This document shows positions 1-9,031 of a stretch of DNA of 64,000 bases, piece by piece; position 1 is the stretch's first letter, and each line of letters begins with the position of its first letter. Origin of the DNA: an uncultured Prevotellaceae bacterium (GTDB taxonomy: Bacteria; Bacteroidota; Bacteroidia; Bacteroidales; Bacteroidaceae); assembly GCA_947305005.1 (NCBI GenBank), contig CAMZCM010000006.1, positions 62,001 to 126,000 of the forward strand, read 5' to 3'. Both the position numbers and the translations under genes were made by a program. The notes below the pieces were generated by a model. The model was not told where the DNA came from. It saw only the letters and a program-made list of their open reading frames with translations, and made no database searches.

Positions 1-1
1 T

Positions 2-979
2 GCGAACACATTAGAGGAAATGGCAGCGGATTGGTATAAGACGTGGCAAGTTCAAGCCGATGTCCAATTAGGGTTGGAGCATTATCGTCTTGCTCTGAAA
101 TATCTTGATCGAATGCTGGATGTTGATCCCTTCCATATTGAAGCTTGGAACTGGAGCGCTGAAGCCTATTGTGGGATTGCCGATTATGAAAAGGCAGCCA
201 ATAGCTTGGATTACGCCTTAGCTATAGACCCCGACAATGAAAGGGCTTTACAGCTGAAAGCTTGGCTGTTTCTGCAACAGGGCAATTTCTCAGAAGCACA
301 TAAGCTTTATCTGAAAGAGATTGAGAAAGCTCCTGAAAATGAGCAGAACTGGCTTTACGATTCTTATTGCCTGTTGGACGAGGACAAAGTGGATGAGGCG
401 TTGACTGCAATAGAGAAAGCAGAGGAGTTGGCAGAAGGCTTAAGTCCGGAACAGACAACAATTTATGAGCAACATGCTCAGGTTCTTAGTCGGAAAGGAA
501 GAGTAGAGGAAGCTATCCGCTACTTGGATAAAGCAGAGTGGGAGAGCGCCTCCGATGTTGATCCTGCTGATTTTGATTTGTTTCGTTCGCGTGTTTGTGC
601 TGAGAATCAACGGCTTGACGAAGCTATCTCCTATATCAAGAAAGCTTGTGAAAAAGTTGATGAAGACCAACAGCATGACATCCTATATCGTGCAGGGCAA
701 TTGTTCATTGAAGTGAACGAATTTAAGACGGCCAAAGAAATCTTTGAAGGACTGCTGGATGGGACAGATGATGTGTTAGATCAAGCTGAATATAAAGCTT
801 ACTTGGCTTATTGTGCAATGTCTTTAGGCAATGATCAAGCTGCCCTTCAATATTTACAGGAAGCACAAGGAGATGCCCAGGATAGATTGAAAGAGCTCTT
901 TGAAGAGATCTTCCCTAATGTGCAGCCCTCAGATTATTATCACTATTATTATTATCGCGTTTATGGTCGATGGCCATAA
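2..979 (+). CDS. TPR-repeat protein, 5' end outside window
   Basis: Tetratricopeptide-repeat protein of unknown partner, probably cytoplasmic since no signal peptide or membrane segment is visible. The frame is open to the window edge: the residues before the first ATG at position 20 (ANTLEE) read on smoothly, so I treat the gene as 5'-partial rather than starting at 20. At least six helical repeats with TPR spacing are visible, with motifs such as A-L-x-Y-L-D, AIDPDNERALQLKAW and EEAIRYLDKAEWESA. The C-terminus is odd: the last 15 residues are very rich in tyrosine (eight Tyr) and encoded by near-repeated TAT/TAC codons. It converges on the DedA gene with 27 bp between the two stop codons and no clear terminator hairpin. 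TPR proteins are scaffolds; the specific function cannot be read from the sequence. Confidence 0.85.
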   Translation, partial: ANTLEEMAADWYKTWQVQADVQLGLEHYRLALKYLDRMLDVDPFHIEAWNWSAEAYCGIADYEKAANSLDYALAIDPDNERALQLKAWLFLQQGNFSEAHKLYLKEIEKAPENEQNWLYDSYCLLDEDKVDEALTAIEKAEELAEGLSPEQTTIYEQHAQVLSRKGRVEEAIRYLDKAEWESASDVDPADFDLFRSRVCAENQRLDEAISYIKKACEKVDEDQQHDILYRAGQLFIEVNEFKTAKEIFEGLLDGTDDVLDQAEYKAYLAYCAMSLGNDQAALQYLQEAQGDAQDRLKELFEEIFPNVQPSDYYHYYYYRVYGRWP

Positions 980-1006
980 ACCCAATGCGACTGCCGCAAA
1001 TACTGA

Positions 1007-1630
1007 TTATTTCTTTACTCCCTTGTAAATGAGGTATGCGATGAGACCAAGGAAGAGTGCAATCATGGCGATGCCTAATTCGTGACTGTACTCATTCACC
1101 TTTTCCATTAACTGGTCCTCAGGAACTGCACTTTGAAGTCCATAGCCTATAGCTGCTAAGATAATGTTCCAGATACCTGCACCAAGTGACGTATAAAAAA
1201 CGAAACGTGAGAGTTGCATTTTGGCCAATCCTGCAGGAATAGAGATGAGGTGACGAATGCCGGGAACGAGACGACCAATGAGCGTGCCGACAGCTCCGTG
1301 ATTGTTAAAGTAATGCTCCGTCTTTTGTATTTTCTCTTCGTTAAGGAGAAACATGTGTCCTACCGTACTGTTGGCGAAGGCATAGATGATTGGACGGCCA
1401 AGATACCGTGCTGCTACATAGTTGATCATTGCACCGATGTTCGCACCTATTGTCGCACATAAAATTACAAGTATGACATTCAAGTCGCTCCCGTCTGTCG
1501 CTGCACGGTAAGCAGCAGGTGGAACAACGAGTTCACTGGGGATCGGAAAGATGGTGCTTTCCAAAGTCATGAGGAATGTGATGGTCCAATAATTGAGGTG
1601 GTCGAAACACCAAGCGATGAAAGCAGACAT
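1007..1630 (-). CDS. DedA-family (VTT domain) membrane protein
   Basis: Inner-membrane protein of the DedA/VTT family (SNARE-associated PF09335), 207 aa, the usual length. The family is implicated in lipid (undecaprenyl-phosphate or phospholipid) recycling and membrane homeostasis. Seen: the early acidic motif ESTIFPIPSE (about residues 24-33), a long hydrophobic segment at 50-75, the family signature G-R-x-x-P-G-x-R at 119-126 (GRLVPGIR), and two hydrophobic C-terminal segments. It is the last gene of the long minus-strand his/lys operon, 36 bp after the glycosyltransferase. Substrate is not predictable; a lipid-carrier role would fit the upstream glycosyltransferase, but that is inference. 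Confidence 0.9.
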   Translation of the reverse strand: MSAFIAWCFDHLNYWTITFLMTLESTIFPIPSELVVPPAAYRAATDGSDLNVILVILCATIGANIGAMINYVAARYLGRPIIYAFANSTVGHMFLLNEEKIQKTEHYFNNHGAVGTLIGRLVPGIRHLISIPAGLAKMQLSRFVFYTSLGAGIWNIILAAIGYGLQSAVPEDQLMEKVNEYSHELGIAMIALFLGLIAYLIYKGVKK

Positions 1631-1666
1631 TGAATAATAATGTATATTAGTTAGAATGTAGTTTGG

Positions 1667-2914
1667 TTAGATAAACTTCTTGCGAAATTCGTTGTGAGAA
1701 GAGAATCGATGAGTGAAGCCTGTTGAGAAAACCTGGAACGGTAACAGTAGTTCAAGAACAAGGTAGGACAGGTAATAGTTTCGACATCCTAATGCATGTG
1801 TAGTCGTATGCAAACAGACTAGTTTGGTCGGGATGTAAATGAGTAGAAGGACACAGAGGATGGAGATGAAAATGTACATGTACACCTGTGTCTCATCTGT
1901 TGCATTTGAGGAAACCGTTAATACCATACAAATTAACAATGGCAATACGAGGAAGAGAATCACACTCCAAGGAATTAGCATACGAAGAGCTTGCTTCAAC
2001 CGATATAGCTTTGTATTGCGCTGGTAACGTTCGGTCTCCGCATAGAAAACGCGTTCTTGTTTCCAAAGACGAGACGAGCCGATTCTGTCTTGAATAACCA
2101 TTGATAACGGCATGAGCATCAGAGCTGTGTTGGTGGGTGTTGAAGTGTGATTGACCAATAATTCAACAGCACCAGTTTCCAGGTTTTGAGCAACGGAGAA
2201 ACCTCCACTTTCCATAAAATAGCTTTTGCGAAAGGCGAGGTTGCAACTATCAGCACTAATCGCAGAATGACCATCAAGGATGTGATGTGTATGGCAGATG
2301 GTATTCCATAAGCGGTAGAAACCAATTTGATAGTCAAACCATGTACTGCGTTGTTCATCATATTGTGCAGAACCAAGAATCATATCAGGTTCTTTCAAGT
2401 GGGCAGATTGTGCATTGTTATGAGGATTCGTAATAGTTTTTCCGATTCCTTGCAGCCATCGTGGAGATGCTATTTCACAATCCGGGCGCGTGATAACAAC
2501 CCAATTGTGAAGGGCTGCGCGAAAACCTAAAGTTAAAGCAAGGCGTTCCACACTGATATCACGTGCAGAAGCAGGCGTGCATGTGTGCCGAAGGTGTGCA
2601 TTTTGCATTTCCAGTCGTTCCAGAACATCTTTCGTCTCGTCGGTTGAGGCCATATCAATTACAATGACTTCAAAACGGTCATAGTCCTGATTGAGAATGG
2701 AAGGCAGGTGCCTGCGTAAGGCAGGCGCCTGGTTGTGGGCCGCGATGATGACAGAAAGTGGGGGTAACTCCACATCTTCCTCTGTGCGTTTTTTGTCATA
2801 TTGCAACAATTGACGACCGATTCGACCATATTGGTAGGCAGATATCATAGCAACCAACCAAACGGTGAAGGCTATCAACAAGAAGATCTTGAAGAGCAAC
2901 ATGACAAAGAACAA
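1667..2914 (-). CDS. Membrane-anchored family 2 glycosyltransferase
   Basis: GT-A fold glycosyltransferase of family 2, 415 aa. One N-terminal membrane segment (about 4-27) precedes the catalytic domain, which opens with LSVIIAAHN (about 53-61) and VIVIDMASTDET (84-94), the nucleotide-sugar binding strands of the family. A DxD-like acidic site appears as RPDCE. Two to three hydrophobic segments follow at about 315-385, the layout of processive or lipid-linked transferases. It lies 3 bp after the lysA stop, so it is translated from the same operon. Acceptor and donor cannot be told; a cell-envelope polysaccharide or lipid role is the best guess. Confidence 0.85.
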   Translation of the reverse strand: MFFVMLLFKIFLLIAFTVWLVAMISAYQYGRIGRQLLQYDKKRTEEDVELPPLSVIIAAHNQAPALRRHLPSILNQDYDRFEVIVIDMASTDETKDVLERLEMQNAHLRHTCTPASARDISVERLALTLGFRAALHNWVVITRPDCEIASPRWLQGIGKTITNPHNNAQSAHLKEPDMILGSAQYDEQRSTWFDYQIGFYRLWNTICHTHHILDGHSAISADSCNLAFRKSYFMESGGFSVAQNLETGAVELLVNHTSTPTNTALMLMPLSMVIQDRIGSSRLWKQERVFYAETERYQRNTKLYRLKQALRMLIPWSVILFLVLPLLICMVLTVSSNATDETQVYMYIFISILCVLLLIYIPTKLVCLHTTTHALGCRNYYLSYLVLELLLPFQVFSTGFTHRFSSHNEFRKKFI

Positions 2915-2917
2915 TTA

Positions 2918-4069
2918 TCAGATAGTATAAACGCTGGGCAATTTACGACAATTGTAGCCAGAAGCCATCGTTTCTCCGTAAGCACCTGCAGAACGGATAG
3001 CGAAGATATCGCCGCGTTGAGTTGTAGGAAGCTCGAGGTCTTTGGCGAAAACATCAGAGGACTCACAGATGGGACCTACAACGTCATAAGTCTGTTTGCC
3101 GGCTGTTCTTCCTTCGGCAGATAGGTTCTCGATATGATGATGAGCACCATATAGGGCAGGACGTATGAGGTCGGTGAAGCCGGCATCTACTATTACGAAT
3201 TGTTTCTGTTTTCCTTGTTTGACATATAGAACAGAAGTCAATAGTGCCCCCATTTGTCCAACGACAGCGCGGCCCAGCTCAAAGTGGAGTTGCTGGCCTT
3301 TGCGCAGTTGTAGTCCTTTTTTGAAGGTATCAAAATATGCCTTAAAATCGGGGATAGGATGTTCGTCAGGTGCATTATAATCAATACCCAAACCGCCGCC
3401 AACATTGATATTGGGTGCATAAATGCCTTCGCTGTCAAGAATATCTTGCAGTTCATTGACACGCGAACAGAGGGCGACGAAATCGTCCATGATTAAAAGC
3501 TGGGATCCGATGTGGAAGTGCAGACCTGTGAAGTCAACAAGGGGCATCTCTTCTGTCATGCGAATAACACGAACCATGTCTGCCATATCAACTCCGAATT
3601 TGTTTTCAGCTTTACCGGTAGTGATGTGTGCGTGTGTGTGAGCGCCAACATTGGGGTTGATACGGAAGCTCACACGTGCATGTTTCTGTAAAGAGGTCGC
3701 CCATTCATTAATGACTTGCAGCTCTTCAACACTCTCAACATTAAACATTCCAATGCCCTGCTCCAATGAAAGTTTGATTTCCCAATCTGCCTTACCTACG
3801 CCAGCAAAGACAATCTCTTGTTTTGGAAAACCTTCGCGAATGGCTGCTTCTATCTCTCCGCCGCTTACACAATCTGCACCCAAACCTGCTACTGCTATTT
3901 GTCGAAGAACACTGGGATTCGCATTAGCTTTGATGGCGTAGTGGACATGAAAGTTTTCATATCCTGCAATTTCGGCTTTTATCGCGTTGAGGGTTCTCTC
4001 AAGAAGTTGAGTGTCATAGATATAGCACGGGGTCTTGAGGCCTTTAATATCTGAAGGAATGAAGCTCAT
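2918..4069 (-). CDS. lysA: Diaminopimelate decarboxylase
   Basis: PLP enzyme (alanine racemase-like fold type III) that decarboxylates meso-diaminopimelate to L-lysine, the last step of lysine synthesis. 383 aa. Seen: the PLP lysine in HYAIKANAN (K47), the glycine-rich phosphate-binding stretch NVGGGLGIDY, HFHIGSQL, and the C-terminal CESSDVFAKD, whose Cys contributes to the active site of the partner subunit in this family. It lies 11 bp after lysC in the same operon, pairing the first and last enzymes of the pathway. The ATG gives the normal family N-terminus. Confidence 0.96.
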   Translation of the reverse strand: MSFIPSDIKGLKTPCYIYDTQLLERTLNAIKAEIAGYENFHVHYAIKANANPSVLRQIAVAGLGADCVSGGEIEAAIREGFPKQEIVFAGVGKADWEIKLSLEQGIGMFNVESVEELQVINEWATSLQKHARVSFRINPNVGAHTHAHITTGKAENKFGVDMADMVRVIRMTEEMPLVDFTGLHFHIGSQLLIMDDFVALCSRVNELQDILDSEGIYAPNINVGGGLGIDYNAPDEHPIPDFKAYFDTFKKGLQLRKGQQLHFELGRAVVGQMGALLTSVLYVKQGKQKQFVIVDAGFTDLIRPALYGAHHHIENLSAEGRTAGKQTYDVVGPICESSDVFAKDLELPTTQRGDIFAIRSAGAYGETMASGYNCRKLPSVYTI

Positions 4070-4080
4070 GGGACAATGAG

Positions 4081-5424
4081 TTAGGATTGACGACGAACAT
4101 GGCCATCGTATTTGAAAAGAGTTTCTTGTAGTGCTTGTAATGCACGTTTTTTATCAGCTTCAGCTACGACGAAGGAGATGTTATGAGCAGAACCACCATA
4201 GCTGATCATGCGGACTGGAATCTGCTTCATAGCATCCATAGCCAAAGTTTCAAAACCAACATTCTGACTGGTCAAATCACCTACGACACAGACAATGCAC
4301 ATGTCTTTGTCCACCGTGACTGTGCCATACTTCTTCAATTCGTCGATGATATTGCTGAGTTGTGATTGATTGTCAATGGTTACACTTACACCGACTTCTG
4401 AAGTGGCAATCATGTCGATACTTGTCTTGTATGTCTCAAAGATTTCGAAGACTTTGCGAAGGAAACCATGAGCTAAGAGCATACGTGAACTTTGGATACC
4501 AATGCAGATGATATTGTCCTTTGCAGCGACGGCCTTGATAGTGCCGCGATGCATCTGGTTATTGATAATGGTACCAGGTGCTGTTGGGTCCATCGTGTTC
4601 AACAAGCGTACGGGAACGCCAGAGAATTTGGCTGGTTGAATACAAGTGGGGTGAAGGATTTTTGCACCGAAATATGCCAATTCTGCTGCTTCCTCAAAAT
4701 AGAGCTGACGAACAGGCTCTGTGCCTTCAACGATACGTGGGTCGTTGTTGTGCATTCCGTCAATATCTGTCCAGATTTGAATCTCTTCAGCCTCGATGGC
4801 AGCGCCGAGCAGACAGGCGGTATAGTCAGAACCACCGCGTAACAAATTATCAATTTCACCATAAGCGTTGCGGCAGATGAAACCTTGGGTGACATAAATC
4901 TCATATCCCGGGTTTGCCTCTAATTGTTCCTGTGTCTTCTCGCGGATATAGTTGAAGTCTGGCTCGGCATTCTTATCTGTACGAACCATATCCAAGGCCG
5001 ATAACAAGACAGCATTGACGCCCTGTTCCAGCAGATAATTGGTCACCATATTGGTAGAGATGATTTCGCCTTGAGCGAGAATCACCTTTTCCTCGAAAGA
5101 GGTAAACAAGGACTTGCTGAATGAACGAAGATAGCTAAACTCTTCGCGCAAGAACTTTTCCGTTTTAGCACGCCATTCTTCTGTATTATAAAGCTCTTGG
5201 ATATGTTCCATGTATTTAAGCTCCAGACGATTAATGACATCATGAGCGCCTTCAGGGTTCTTTTTGTAAAGATAGTCGGCTATTTCAACGAGGGTATTGG
5301 TCGTTCCGCTCATAGCAGAGAGAACGACAATCTTAGGCTGTCCGTCACTTGTGATGAGTGCAGAAACGTCTTTCATGCGTTGGGCGCTGCCAACACTGGT
5401 GCCTCCGAATTTTAATACTTTCAT
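4081..5424 (-). CDS. lysC: Aspartate kinase (monofunctional)
   Basis: Phosphorylates L-aspartate, the committed step of the aspartate family (lysine/DAP, threonine, methionine). 447 aa. Kinase domain at about 1-290 starts with KFGGTSVGS (residues 5-13) and carries RGGSDYTACLLGAA and the WTDIDGM motif. Two ACT-type regulatory domains follow (about 300-447; IDMIATSEVGVSVTID is typical). There is no fused homoserine dehydrogenase. It lies directly upstream of lysA and downstream of the ftsE-like gene in one minus-strand operon. Feedback inhibition through the ACT domains is expected from the family but the effector cannot be read. Confidence 0.96.
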   Translation of the reverse strand: MKVLKFGGTSVGSAQRMKDVSALITSDGQPKIVVLSAMSGTTNTLVEIADYLYKKNPEGAHDVINRLELKYMEHIQELYNTEEWRAKTEKFLREEFSYLRSFSKSLFTSFEEKVILAQGEIISTNMVTNYLLEQGVNAVLLSALDMVRTDKNAEPDFNYIREKTQEQLEANPGYEIYVTQGFICRNAYGEIDNLLRGGSDYTACLLGAAIEAEEIQIWTDIDGMHNNDPRIVEGTEPVRQLYFEEAAELAYFGAKILHPTCIQPAKFSGVPVRLLNTMDPTAPGTIINNQMHRGTIKAVAAKDNIICIGIQSSRMLLAHGFLRKVFEIFETYKTSIDMIATSEVGVSVTIDNQSQLSNIIDELKKYGTVTVDKDMCIVCVVGDLTSQNVGFETLAMDAMKQIPVRMISYGGSAHNISFVVAEADKKRALQALQETLFKYDGHVRRQS

Positions 5425-5442
5425 GTGATGTATAGTGTTTTG

Positions 5443-6165
5443 TTATTCGTTGTTCGAAATGGTTGCGACGGGTATGTCGTCAAGGAGCAGAGTTTCTTGA
5501 CGAACGAGGCGATGATCCTTGCATTCGTAGATGACTCCGGGAAAACGTGGGATAAGACTATTGTTGTGAGTAGCCATAATAACTGCCGTTCCTTGCTCAG
5601 CCAAATCATGTAGGATATGCGTTGTCCGGATGCTGGATTCCGTATCTTGGTTACCTGTGGCTTCATCAGCAAGAATCAACTTCGGTGAATTTAAAATAGC
5701 TCGAGCAATACAGACACGCTGCTGTTCACCGCCAGAAAGCTCGTAAGGCATAGACTCTAATTTGTCAGCTAGACCTACTTGCTCCAATACGGCATTGATA
5801 CGGTCTGCTCTTTCCGTGCGGCTCTTCCACCCTGTGGCACGAAGGACAAAGTCCAGATTCTGACGCACGTTACGATCGGGAAGGAGACGAAAGTCTTGAA
5901 ACACAATACCAAGTTCCTTACGAAGCGCTGGAATCTCGCGACGTTTGATTTTCTTCATGTTGCGGCCAAGGACTTCAGCCGAACCTGTCAAAATGTCCAA
6001 TTCACCATAGATGCTCTTCAGCAAGGAGGATTTTCCACTGCCGACGACTCCAGTAAGATATACGAACTCTCCTTCGTGGACCTGAAAGTTCACGTTGTAG
6101 AGAATGAGATTATCGTCACGTTGAATATCGACTTCTTGATAGTCGATGATTAATGCTTTTTCCAT
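5443..6165 (-). CDS. ftsE: FtsE-type ABC ATPase
   Basis: Soluble ABC ATPase, 240 aa, resembling the cell-division protein FtsE, which with the permease FtsX couples divisome state to peptidoglycan hydrolases. Seen: Walker [12 protein letters not shown]-loop [13 protein letters not shown], signature LSGGEQQR, Walker [13 protein letters not shown] and the switch ATHNN. QDFRLL and ADEATGN are features of FtsE/LolD-like proteins. It overlaps the hisIE 3' end by 16 bp and has no ftsX within the window, so partner and process are inferred from sequence type only. A LolD/MacB-type ATPase is the alternative. Confidence 0.8.
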   Translation of the reverse strand: MEKALIIDYQEVDIQRDDNLILYNVNFQVHEGEFVYLTGVVGSGKSSLLKSIYGELDILTGSAEVLGRNMKKIKRREIPALRKELGIVFQDFRLLPDRNVRQNLDFVLRATGWKSRTERADRINAVLEQVGLADKLESMPYELSGGEQQRVCIARAILNSPKLILADEATGNQDTESSIRTTHILHDLAEQGTAVIMATHNNSLIPRFPGVIYECKDHRLVRQETLLLDDIPVATISNNE

Positions 6166-6764
6166 CCGGGTTGATGTCTTTCTTGAAGTTCTGCGGCCAT
6201 CTGTTCTATGCGAAGGCCCTTAGATGTTAAAAGCACGATGAGGTGATAGAGCATATCAGATCCCTCGTAAATCATGCGTTCATCAGTGCCGTTGCAAGCT
6301 TCGATCACCAGCTCAAGTGCCTCTTCGCCCACTTTCTGCGCCATTCGATTAAGGCCATCTTTGAACAGGCTCGTCGTGTATGAGCCCTCAGGCATTTCCT
6401 CGTGACGTTTCTCAATGAAGTTCTGCAACTCAGACAGGAAGAGTAGGGGATTCACCTTGTTTTCTTCGCCCCAGCAGGTGTCAGTACCAGTGTGGCAAAC
6501 AGGACCTTCGGGATGAACACGGATGAGAAGCGTGTCGTTGTCACAGTCGTTCTTAATACTAACTACATTGAGAAAGTTGCCGCTCGTCTCGCCTTTTGTC
6601 CACAGGCACTGGCGCGAACGGGAATAGAAGGTTACGCGTCCTTCAGCTACCGTCTTCTCGTAAGCCTCTTGGTTCATATAACCGAGCATCAGCACTTGGC
6701 GCGTGTCTGCATCTTGGATAATGGTGGGTACGAGACCACCGCACTTTTCAAAATCTATATTCAT
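6150..6764 (-). CDS. hisI: Bifunctional PR-AMP cyclohydrolase / PR-ATP pyrophosphatase
   Basis: HisIE fusion (204 aa) doing steps 2 and 3 of histidine synthesis: hydrolysis of phosphoribosyl-ATP to PR-AMP and opening of the purine ring. The N-terminal HisI domain (about 1-100) shows [25 protein letters not shown] and CDNDTLL with Zn-binding cysteines, including CHTGTDTCW. The C-terminal HisE domain (about 108-204) shows [21 protein letters not shown] and a ladder of acidic residues for Mg-pyrophosphate. The start overlaps the hisF stop by 4 bp and the end overlaps the ftsE-like start by 16 bp, so translation is coupled along the operon. Confidence 0.96.
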   Translation of the reverse strand: MNIDFEKCGGLVPTIIQDADTRQVLMLGYMNQEAYEKTVAEGRVTFYSRSRQCLWTKGETSGNFLNVVSIKNDCDNDTLLIRVHPEGPVCHTGTDTCWGEENKVNPLLFLSELQNFIEKRHEEMPEGSYTTSLFKDGLNRMAQKVGEEALELVIEACNGTDERMIYEGSDMLYHLIVLLTSKGLRIEQMAAELQERHQPGWKKH

Positions 6765-7519
6765 AATCTTACGTTGATACCTTCTGATTGTAGATATTGT
6801 TTTAATTCAGGGATTCTGATTTCACCGAAATGGAATACTGAAGCAGCTAAGGCTGCATCAGAGTGACCTTCGAGGAACGTGTCGCGGAAATGCTCTTTTG
6901 CACCAGCACCTCCAGAAGCGATAATGGGAATGGAAAGCGTGTCGGACAGACGGCGAAGAGCCTCGTTGGCAAACCCTGTTTTCACGCCATCATGGTTCAT
7001 GGAGGTGAATAATATTTCACCAGCACCGCGTTCCTGTGCTTCGTGAGCCCATTCAAAAAGCGAACGTTCAGTTGGGACACGGCCACCATTTAGGTAGCAG
7101 GTCCAATGGCCCTGTTCGTCCATCCTTGCATCTATTGCAGCAACACACACCTGTGAACCAAAATGGTTGGTGATTTCATCAATCAATTCAGGATGACGCA
7201 AGGCCGCGCTATTCACGCTGACTTTGTCGGCACCTGCATTCAATAGACGTTCTACGTCCTTCAACTCACCGATACCTCCACCAACTGTAAAAGGAATATT
7301 AACTGTTGCAGCCACGCGAGTCACCATTTCCGTGAAAGTCTTGCGACCTTCAAAAGAAGCTGTGATATCCAAAAACACCAGCTCGTCGGCCCCTTGCTCA
7401 CTATAGGCTTTTCCTAGTTCTACTGGGTCGCCTGCATGACGCAGATTCACGAAATTCGTGCCTTTAACGGTTTGTCCGTCTTTGACATCCAGGCAGGGTA
7501 TGATACGTTTGGCTAACAC
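6761..7519 (-). CDS. hisF: Imidazole glycerol phosphate synthase, cyclase subunit
   Basis: HisF, a (beta/alpha)8 barrel that with HisH turns PRFAR and glutamine-derived ammonia into imidazole glycerol phosphate and AICAR. 252 aa, normal length. Seen: N-terminal [12 protein letters not shown] with the catalytic Asp (D11), the second catalytic Asp region [11 protein letters not shown], and phosphate-binding turns VGGGIG and IIASGGAG. It follows hisA by 24 bp and overlaps hisIE by 4 bp. Confidence 0.97.
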   Translation of the reverse strand: MLAKRIIPCLDVKDGQTVKGTNFVNLRHAGDPVELGKAYSEQGADELVFLDITASFEGRKTFTEMVTRVAATVNIPFTVGGGIGELKDVERLLNAGADKVSVNSAALRHPELIDEITNHFGSQVCVAAIDARMDEQGHWTCYLNGGRVPTERSLFEWAHEAQERGAGEILFTSMNHDGVKTGFANEALRRLSDTLSIPIIASGGAGAKEHFRDTFLEGHSDAALAASVFHFGEIRIPELKQYLQSEGINVRL

Positions 7520-7543
7520 TTATTTTTTTATTTATTTAATTAT

Positions 7544-8266
7544 TTATTGGAACTCCTGAATCAATTCATGGAGATTTATCTTGCCTTCATAGATGGCTTT
7601 GCCGAATACTACGGCTGGGATGCCAGCTACGTTGAGGGCGCGTATGTCATCGATGCAGCTCACACCGCCTGAGGCAATGAGGTGGCAATCGGGATATGCC
7701 TGCATCACCTCTTTGTAAAGGTCTGTGGCAGGCCCGGCAAGTGTACCGTCCTTGGAGATTTCTGTGCAGAGCACATATTTCACGCCAGCGTCAATGTATT
7801 TCCTAAGGAAGGGCAGCAGGTCTTCACTTGAATCTTCCTTCCATCCGTTGATGCTGATTTTTCCCTGACGCACGTCAGCTCCGAGAATCATGCGGTCTGC
7901 TCCGTATTTCTCTAACCAGCTCATGAAGAGTTCTGGCTGTGTGACAGCGATAGATCCCACGGTCACCATCGAAGCCCCTGCTGCAAAAGCCGTTTCGATG
8001 TCCGCATCCGTCTTAATGCCTCCGCCAAAATCTACGACAAGGCTTGTTTGCCGAGTGATTCCTTTTAACACCTCGCTGTTAACGATATGTTTAGACTTGG
8101 CACCGTCCAAGTCCACGACATGCAAGCGCTTGAAACCCATCTGCTCGAACTCTTTGGCTATCTCCGCGGGCAAATCCCTGTAAACTGTTTTCTGGTCGTA
8201 GTCGCCCTTGGTCAGGCGTACGCACTGGCCTCCGATGATGTCTATGGCAGGAATCAGTTCTATCAT
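7544..8266 (-). CDS. hisA: ProFAR isomerase
   Basis: 1-(5-phosphoribosyl)-5-[(5-phosphoribosylamino)methylideneamino]imidazole-4-carboxamide isomerase, 240 aa, a half-barrel-duplicated (beta/alpha)8 enzyme of histidine synthesis. Seen: IELIPAIDIIGGQCVRL with catalytic Asp (D8), the phosphate turn VDFGGGIK, CTEISKDGTLAGP with the second Asp, and IASGGVS. Its ATG overlaps the hisH stop by 4 bp, giving coupling of the IGP synthase glutaminase and the enzyme just before it in the pathway. Confidence 0.97.
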   Translation of the reverse strand: MIELIPAIDIIGGQCVRLTKGDYDQKTVYRDLPAEIAKEFEQMGFKRLHVVDLDGAKSKHIVNSEVLKGITRQTSLVVDFGGGIKTDADIETAFAAGASMVTVGSIAVTQPELFMSWLEKYGADRMILGADVRQGKISINGWKEDSSEDLLPFLRKYIDAGVKYVLCTEISKDGTLAGPATDLYKEVMQAYPDCHLIASGGVSCIDDIRALNVAGIPAVVFGKAIYEGKINLHELIQEFQ

Positions 8267-8874
8267 AATGCGAGGAAGTTTTTGAGAATTTGTTCGCCTA
8301 CGGCTCCGCTCTTCTCGGGGTGAAACTGTGTGGCGTAGAAGTTATCCTTGTGCAGCGCAGCACTAAAAGGTTGTATGTAACCGGTAAGTGCTGTTGTGAA
8401 AGCGCATTCGGGCACGTAAAAGCTATGAACGAAATAAACGAATGAATTGTTCTGGAGTCCGTTGAATAGCACATCACATGTCTCTTCATCCTTCTTACAG
8501 TTCACATCTATGCTGTTCCAACCCATATGTGGCACTTTATCCTCGTGCCTTGTTGGGCGGAAACGTTTCACGTCTATGGGGAAAATACCCAAACAGTCTG
8601 TGTCTCCTTCTTCTGAATGGCGACACATCAGCTGCTGTCCGATGCAGATGCCTAACACGGGTTGCTGTAATGAACGGATGACTTCGTCAAGATGATGATT
8701 CCGCAGATAACTCATAGCCTGCGAAGCCTCACCTTGTCCAGGGAATAGCACCTTGTCGGCAGCGTGTATTTCGGCGGCATCATCCGTCAAAATAGGATCT
8801 ACACCCAACCGTTTGAGCGCGTGTACCACAGAGTAGATATTCCCTGCATTATATTTGATTATCGCAACTTTCAT
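8263..8874 (-). CDS. hisH: Imidazole glycerol phosphate synthase, glutaminase subunit
   Basis: Class I glutamine amidotransferase that feeds ammonia to HisF. 203 aa. Seen: PGQGEASQAM (oxyanion-side loop; PGxG), nucleophile elbow LGICIGQQLM with Cys77, and the C-terminal His-Glu pair in QFHPEKSG. It is the first gene of the minus-strand operon; a Bacteroidota-type -7 box (8899-8906) lies about 25 bp upstream of its start. The other his genes (hisG, hisD, hisC, hisB) are not in this window. Confidence 0.96.
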   Translation of the reverse strand: MKVAIIKYNAGNIYSVVHALKRLGVDPILTDDAAEIHAADKVLFPGQGEASQAMSYLRNHHLDEVIRSLQQPVLGICIGQQLMCRHSEEGDTDCLGIFPIDVKRFRPTRHEDKVPHMGWNSIDVNCKKDEETCDVLFNGLQNNSFVYFVHSFYVPECAFTTALTGYIQPFSAALHKDNFYATQFHPEKSGAVGEQILKNFLAL

Positions 8875-8898
8875 GTTGATGTTACCTCAAATTGGCCG

Positions 8899-8906
8899 CA
8901 AATTTA
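8899..8906 (-). promoter_or_regulatory. Putative -7 box of the his-ftsE-lys operon
   Basis: On the minus strand this octamer reads TAAATTTG, matching the Bacteroidota -7 consensus TAnnTTTG, about 25 bp upstream of the hisH ATG. No good TTTG -33 element is seen at the expected distance, so the call rests on the -7 box and position alone. The 157 bp between hisH and the upstream tandem-ABC gene hold nothing else I can name. Confidence 0.45.
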
Positions 8907-9031
8907 ATAAAAATCTCGCGTGCGCGTGTCCTTTTCCTAAGATTATTTCTCAAAAAAGTGTAGAAACCCAACTTGTATCAATCCAAAGCACTTGTTTCGG
9001 CGTGTTTTGGAGGGCAAAAAAAGGAAAGAGA

